Assembly: GCF_002238335.1 (NCBI RefSeq) | Contig: NZ_CP022347.1 | Coordinates: 992,001-1,056,000 of the forward strand | Source of the DNA: Campylobacter avium LMG 24591 | GTDB taxonomy: Bacteria; Campylobacterota; Campylobacteria; Campylobacterales; Campylobacteraceae | Length of the DNA: 64,000 nt | Direction: 5' to 3' | Part shown: in pieces, positions 61,990-64,000 of the stretch | Position numbering within the stretch: position 1 is the first letter of the stretch | How the letters are laid out: each line of letters opens with the position of its first letter | Translations under genes and position numbers: made by a program | The notes under the pieces: model-generated | Told to the model about the DNA's origin: nothing | Database searches by the model: none | The model's input: the letters and a program-made list of their open reading frames with translations, nothing else

Positions 61990-62442
61990 TTACTTATAGC
62001 TTTTCATAGCCGCTTTAGCTTCTAAATCAGCTTGCTTTTTCTTTAAAACCTCCCTTTTATCGTGCAAGGTTTTGCCTTTAGCCAGAGCAACTGTTATTTT
62101 AGCCTTATTTTTTTTATTAAAATATAAATCAAGAGCCACTAAAGTAAAGCCTTGTTGGCTTACCTTGCCAAAGAGTTTATCAATCTCTTTTCTGTGCATT
62201 AAAAGCTTTCTAGCGCCTCTTTCCTCGTGCTTATAGTACATATTTGTAGTGCTAAGATAAGATATGTGAGCATTTAGCAAGAAAAGTTCTCCTCTTATAA
62301 TCCTTATAAAAGAATCCTTTAAATTCGCCCTACCCTGCCTTAAAGCCACAACCTCGCTGCCCTTAAGAACTATACCGGCTTCAAATTTATCAAAGATACT
62401 GTAATCATGAAAGGCTTTTTTATTTCTAGCTATTATTTTCAT
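61990..62442 (-). CDS. smpB: tmRNA-binding protein SmpB
   Basis: 150 residues. [23 protein letters not shown] and the C-terminal basic tail are SmpB features. It brings tmRNA to stalled ribosomes. The start overlaps the ispE stop by four bases. ssrA itself was not found in the window. Confidence 0.96.
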   Translation of the reverse strand: MKIIARNKKAFHDYSIFDKFEAGIVLKGSEVVALRQGRANLKDSFIRIIRGELFLLNAHISYLSTTNMYYKHEERGARKLLMHRKEIDKLFGKVSQQGFTLVALDLYFNKKNKAKITVALAKGKTLHDKREVLKKKQADLEAKAAMKSYK

Positions 62443-63200
62443 AAAATAACCTCAAAAACAGTCCCGCCGCTGCCGCTTAAGAAATACCCAGCACTCATAA
62501 ATTCCTGCATTTTAGGATATAAACTTACACAAGGAGTAAACAAATCATTTAAAATCTTATTTTCAAAGCCAAAAAGCTCTCTTGTGCTTAAAGTTTCATA
62601 CAGAGCTATAGTCTTTTTATCCGGCTTAAAAGCTAAATTTAATCTATCAAATTCCTTATAAACAAGATTTGTATCGCATTTTACCTCAGTGAATTTAAGT
62701 CTTATTTTTGGTATATCATCACTAAATTCGCTTATAATTTCTCCGCACCCACCTACATTTGCACTCTTAAAGCCGCTTAGAAAAAAGGCCACATCAGAAC
62801 CCAAACTAATAGAAAGCTTTATAAGCTCCTCTGTGCTTAGCTTTAGGTTTAAGCTTTCGTTTATCATCTTTAAAAATGTAGCACAGTTGCTACTTCCCCC
62901 GCCAAGTCCGGCAAAAACAGGGATGTTTTTAACAAGTTTTAAACTATAAGTTTTAAAAAACTCCTCAAGCTCGTTTTTAAAGCCCTTGTTGCTCAATGCA
63001 GCATAAGCTTTATTTATAATATTATCCTTGCAAACAAAGTCAGTGATTATCTCAAAGCCCTCATTTTGCTTATCTTTTACAAAATAAAGCTCATCGTACA
63101 AATCATCTATCAAAACAAATCTAGAACTTAAAAGATGATAAGACCTTTCATCTTGTCCTAAAATTTTTAAAAAAGCATTTATCTTGGCGTGAGATTTCAT
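62439..63200 (-). CDS. ispE: 4-diphosphocytidyl-2-C-methyl-D-erythritol kinase
   Basis: 253 residues, GHMP kinase. The phosphate loop is [17 protein letters not shown] and the substrate motif [15 protein letters not shown] starts the protein; [10 protein letters not shown] lies at the C-terminus. It acts in the non-mevalonate isoprenoid path. Overlaps csrA and smpB genes by four bases each. Confidence 0.93.
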   Translation of the reverse strand: MKSHAKINAFLKILGQDERSYHLLSSRFVLIDDLYDELYFVKDKQNEGFEIITDFVCKDNIINKAYAALSNKGFKNELEEFFKTYSLKLVKNIPVFAGLGGGSSNCATFLKMINESLNLKLSTEELIKLSISLGSDVAFFLSGFKSANVGGCGEIISEFSDDIPKIRLKFTEVKCDTNLVYKEFDRLNLAFKPDKKTIALYETLSTRELFGFENKILNDLFTPCVSLYPKMQEFMSAGYFLSGSGGTVFEVIL

Positions 63201-63424
63201 TTTTTTAAACGTTTGCTCAAATTATCTAGCTTAATATCCTTAGAAAGCTTTGAGTGCAAATTCTCATCTTTAATGTCATTTATAAGTTCCTTTCTAAGTA
63301 TAATGGAACTTTGCGGCGCTTTAATGCCTATTTTGGTATAAGCCTTGTTTGTTTGGATAATGGTGATTTCTATATCCTCACCAATCCTTATGCTCTCGTT
63401 TTCTTTTCTTGATAAAATCAACAT
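63197..63424 (-). CDS. csrA: Carbon storage regulator CsrA
   Basis: 75 residues. [22 protein letters not shown] is the usual start and contains most of the RNA-binding strand; [15 protein letters not shown] follows. A post-transcriptional regulator; in Campylobacter it is antagonised by FliW and controls flagellin (family knowledge). The tail is Lys-rich. It overlaps truB by seven bases. Confidence 0.95.
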   Translation of the reverse strand: MLILSRKENESIRIGEDIEITIIQTNKAYTKIGIKAPQSSIILRKELINDIKDENLHSKLSKDIKLDNLSKRLKK

Positions 63425-64000
63425 TTGCTAACCTTATTTAATATATAACTTATCTTAGAGTCCTTAAGCTCAATTATACTAAAATATTTATCACTCTCGA
63501 TAAAATACATAGCCTCATCCTTAAATTTCAAGTCCTCTAAACTAAGCTTTGAACCGTTTTCAAGTTTATTTATATCGTCTATATAATTTTTTTTTAAACA
63601 AAGATAATCAAGTATATTTAAATTTTTCTCATTTTCATACACAAAAGCACCCTCTTTTATCCTTTTAAGATGAGTAAGGGTTGCGTTGATATTTAATTCC
63701 TTTGCAAAAAGCTCACAATAAGAGCGTATATAAGCACCCTCACTAACTGTTAATCTTAAACTCAAAAAAGGATGAGCATAAGATAAAATTTCACAGTCGT
63801 AAATGTTCATTATGCAAGAATTTAGCTTTACTTCTTCATTTTTTCTAGCAAATTCATAAGCTCTTTTGCCATTTATCCTTTTTGCTGAAAAAGCAGGCGG
63901 TATGAAGCTTAACTCTCCTAAAAGCTTTGCTTTCACACTTTCAATCTCATCCTTGCTAACTTCTTTTATCTTTTCTATGCTTTGTATATTTTTATCATCT
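63418..64000 (-). CDS. truB: tRNA pseudouridine synthase TruB (5' end outside the window)
   Basis: The frame is open to the window edge, giving at least 193 C-terminal residues; a GTG at 63936 inside it is not the true start. [19 protein letters not shown] is the TruB motif after the catalytic domain, and [18 protein letters not shown] follows. It makes pseudouridine-55 in the T-loop of tRNA. The catalytic Asp region lies beyond base 64000. Neighbour order (truB, csrA, ispE, smpB) is as recalled for C. jejuni. Confidence 0.9.
   Translation of the reverse strand, partial: DDKNIQSIEKIKEVSKDEIESVKAKLLGELSFIPPAFSAKRINGKRAYEFARKNEEVKLNSCIMNIYDCEILSYAHPFLSLRLTVSEGAYIRSYCELFAKELNINATLTHLKRIKEGAFVYENEKNLNILDYLCLKKNYIDDINKLENGSKLSLEDLKFKDEAMYFIESDKYFSIIELKDSKISYILNKVSKC

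Noticed and set aside
1-64000. CRISPR array, tRNA genes, replication origin
   Set aside because: Gaps between genes are short and were read; no repeated spacer units, no cloverleaf-like sequences with CCA-type ends and no DnaA-box cluster were noticed. A tRNAscan and CRISPR search would settle this.

Overview
The window is AT-rich, densely packed and clearly epsilonproteobacterial. The protein sequences, the TTG/ATGA-style starts and the local gene orders (recN-nadK-aspS-adk-ppa; bpt-small ORF-pycA/ftsW-murG; ctp-purC-purS-purQ-plsC-htpG; hypBCDEA; metQ-like x3-flgA-ubiX-coaD-tmk-hisS-speA-cysE-aspB; truB-csrA-ispE-smpB-trx-clpS-clpA-aat) are those of a thermotolerant Campylobacter. It is not arranged like C. 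jejuni NCTC 11168: conserved blocks are the same (locus tags quoted here are from memory), but they are joined in a different order and accessory genes sit at the joints. No tRNA, rRNA operon, CRISPR array or insertion sequence was seen; the only RNA gene recognised is rnpB.

Layout. 1-7.6 kb: core genes, with a lytic transglycosylase fragment, tatD, a CbrR-type response regulator, recN and nadK on the minus strand, then aspS, adk and ppa on the plus strand. 7.6-12.9 kb: accessory genes, namely a family 9 glycosyltransferase carrying a G10 tract, an MFS transporter with a TIM-barrel sugar isomerase, and a CapA-like phosphatase with a small outer-membrane barrel. 13-16.1 kb: J-domain protein, bpt, a 49-residue protein and pycA. 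16.3-18.8 kb: ftsW, murG, and rnpB on the opposite strand, whose 3' end lies over the murG stop codon. 18.9-28.7 kb: efp, ctp, the purC-purS-purQ cluster, plsC, htpG, a rhodanese, a frameshifted DUF2147 gene and metK. 28.8-32.9 kb: SMP-30-like periplasmic protein, AraC regulator, a lipoprotein and a DUF4105 protein.

32.9-36.0 kb is the most rearranged part: an 814-bp direct repeat (3' part of pepP plus the tail of an FkbM-type methyltransferase gene) flanks a two-gene unit encoding a secreted YolA/DUF4879-like protein and a 138-residue partner. A full pepP, a frameshifted peptide transporter and the hydrogenase maturation genes hypBCDEA follow to 42 kb. 42.2-51.8 kb is a long plus-strand run from three tandem MetQ-like binding proteins to an aspartate aminotransferase.

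51.8-58.3 kb holds what looks like an intact catabolic operon: ridA, a DcuC-family carrier, a PLP C-S lyase-type enzyme, a fumarase/aspartase-superfamily lyase and an MmgE/PrpD protein, read from a strong promoter and divergent from a YheO-type PAS/HTH regulator. I recall the C. jejuni NCTC 11168 counterpart (Cj1387c-Cj1395) as largely pseudogenes, so this may be a working version of a pathway whose substrate is unknown. 58.3-64 kb: aat, clpA, clpS, a thioredoxin lipoprotein, smpB, ispE, csrA and a truB fragment. Together with bpt at 14 kb, the window encodes both leucyl-transferases, the adaptor and the unfoldase of the bacterial N-degron pathway.
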